From assembly GCF_024582815.1 (NCBI RefSeq), contig NZ_CP102099.1:806001-870000 (forward strand): a stretch of 64,000 nt of DNA. The letters run 5' to 3'. The number at the start of each line of letters is the position of its first letter. The first letter of the stretch is position 1. The stretch is from Acinetobacter colistiniresistens. GTDB lineage: Bacteria > Pseudomonadota > Gammaproteobacteria > Pseudomonadales > Moraxellaceae. Positions 63,524-64,000 of the stretch are shown piece after piece. The notes under the pieces were generated by a model. The model was not told the DNA's origin. It was given only the letters and a program-made list of their open reading frames with translations, and did not search any database. Both the position numbers and the translations under genes were made by a program.

Positions 63524-63537
63524 CTAAAGAAGCGACC

Positions 63538-63559
63538 TAAGTGAACAAGTGTTCACTTA
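63538..63559. repeat. Perfect 22-bp palindrome at the end of the exonuclease III gene
   Basis: TAAGTGAACA-AG-TGTTCACTTA, overlapping the stop codon of the exonuclease gene. No T-run on either side, so it is not a typical terminator; a protein site or RNA stem is possible. Confidence 0.5.
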
Positions 63560-64000
63560 TTCGTGTATTTTATAGTCGATAATTACCGGTGCATGGTCGC
63601 TAAACCATTGTTCTTTATACACCCACGCATTTGTTGTACGTGCTTTCCAGTCTGGAGAGCAGGCTTGGTAGTCGATACGCCACCCAACATTTTTTGCACG
63701 CGCTTGACCGCGATTTGACCACCATGAATACAATTCTGCTTCAGGGCGAACTTCGCGGAAGGTATCCACATAACCCAACTCATCATAGATATGATCGAGC
63801 CAAGCACGTTCATGTGGCAATACGCCAGATGATTTCTGGTTACCTGACCAGTTTTTAATATCGATGCGTTTATGCACGATATTGTAGTCCCCGCAGACAA
63901 TGATTGATTTATTTTCATCTCGCCACTGTTTGAGTATTTTGGCGTATTCTTGTAAAAACACGTCTTTGCGTGCTTGCGCTTCGTCACCGCTTGATCCTGA
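63557..64000 (-). CDS. Exonuclease III / Crc family protein (partial, C-terminal part)
   Basis: The frame is open from the window edge to the stop at 63557 (about 147 residues visible). Catalytic residues of the exonuclease III family are present: the Asp and Asn in CGDYNIVH and the His in SDHAP. Blocks IDIKNWSGNQKSSG and LPHERAWLD resemble both XthA and the related Crc regulator; in Pseudomonas Crc the catalytic Asn and Asp are replaced. Intact residues favour a nuclease, but Acinetobacter homologues are also called Crc. The N-terminal half lies outside the window. Confidence 0.8.
   Translation of the reverse strand, partial: SGSSGDEAQARKDVFLQEYAKILKQWRDENKSIIVCGDYNIVHKRIDIKNWSGNQKSSGVLPHERAWLDHIYDELGYVDTFREVRPEAELYSWWSNRGQARAKNVGWRIDYQACSPDWKARTTNAWVYKEQWFSDHAPVIIDYKIHE

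Noticed and set aside
63538..63559. SOS (LexA) box
   Set aside because: GAAC-N4-GTTC resembles the Gram-positive LexA site, but Acinetobacter lacks a classical LexA and the site is at a gene end.
1..64000. CRISPR arrays, tRNA or rRNA genes, prophage
   Set aside because: No regularly spaced repeats, cloverleaf-like sequences, rRNA segments or phage structural genes were seen.

Overview
The window is about 64 kb of a gamma-proteobacterial chromosome, almost certainly genus Acinetobacter; the species cannot be fixed from the sequence alone. Evidence for the genus: moderate to low GC, the nusB-ribH-ribBA order, katB-ankB, PACE-type efflux, phoBR order, an orphan vgrG island and an IS982-family element. 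No rRNA, tRNA or CRISPR array was seen. Most of the window is ordinary core genome, interrupted by two AT-rich accessory islands.

Layout. 1-12.3 kb: riboflavin genes (nusB partial, ribH, ribBA), ahpA-like/serB, small membrane and SCP2 genes, dtd, periplasmic catalase with its ankyrin partner (katB-ankB), pncB, rhdA-psd. 12.4-16.5 kb: accessory island with a PD-(D/E)XK nuclease overlapping a zinc-ribbon DNA methyltransferase, followed by an IS982-family insertion. 16.6-19.8 kb: two paralogous non-coding RNA genes, each convergent with a LysR regulator, then a PACE efflux pump divergent from the second LysR. 19.8-32.6 kb: DUF2147, phoBR, TetR/SDR, MATE pump, aminotransferase, DUF445, lipoprotein, DUF924, gshA and dsbB. 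32.8-42.2 kb: type VI secretion island (VgrG, a two-enzyme cell-wall effector, then a decaying array of small exported proteins that look like immunity genes). 42.3-64 kb: lipase-like hydrolase, yqiA-parE, urea transporter urtABCDE, GNAT, Tsx-like porin, hpf, ankyrin protein, a PF13557-like protein, dsbD, GST, diguanylate cyclase, HSL-type hydrolase, DUF2147, an ArsC/YffB-like protein, and a partial exonuclease III/Crc-family gene.

The most interesting observation is a set of three intergenic sRNA candidates with the hallmarks of CsrA/RsmA-titrating RNAs (CsrB/RsmZ type). Two paralogs (about 16763-16890 and 18183-18311, + strand) each carry six conserved GGA motifs, several matching CAGGA(U/A/C)G. 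One GGA lies in a hairpin loop and one in the terminator loop. Each has a conserved promoter (TTTTCA-17-TAAGAT or TAATAT), and upstream of it an 18-bp element TGTACG-N6-CTTACA that closely matches the GacA box TGTAAG-N6-CTTACA. A third candidate on the - strand (about 63464-63312) has eight GGA motifs, including a perfect GGUCA-GGA-UGACC hairpin and a GGA in its terminator loop. Its CTTACA half-site lies at nearly the same distance from the -10. This suggests a Gac/Rsm-type regulatory circuit, which I infer from sequence only.

Other points of note: a 142-bp two-hairpin intergenic repeat present in two inverted copies; a RibBA whose cyclohydrolase half lacks the zinc cysteines; a palindromic operator lying on a near-consensus promoter between tetR and the SDR gene; and candidate attenuator-like structures before ankB and before the 5127 gene.
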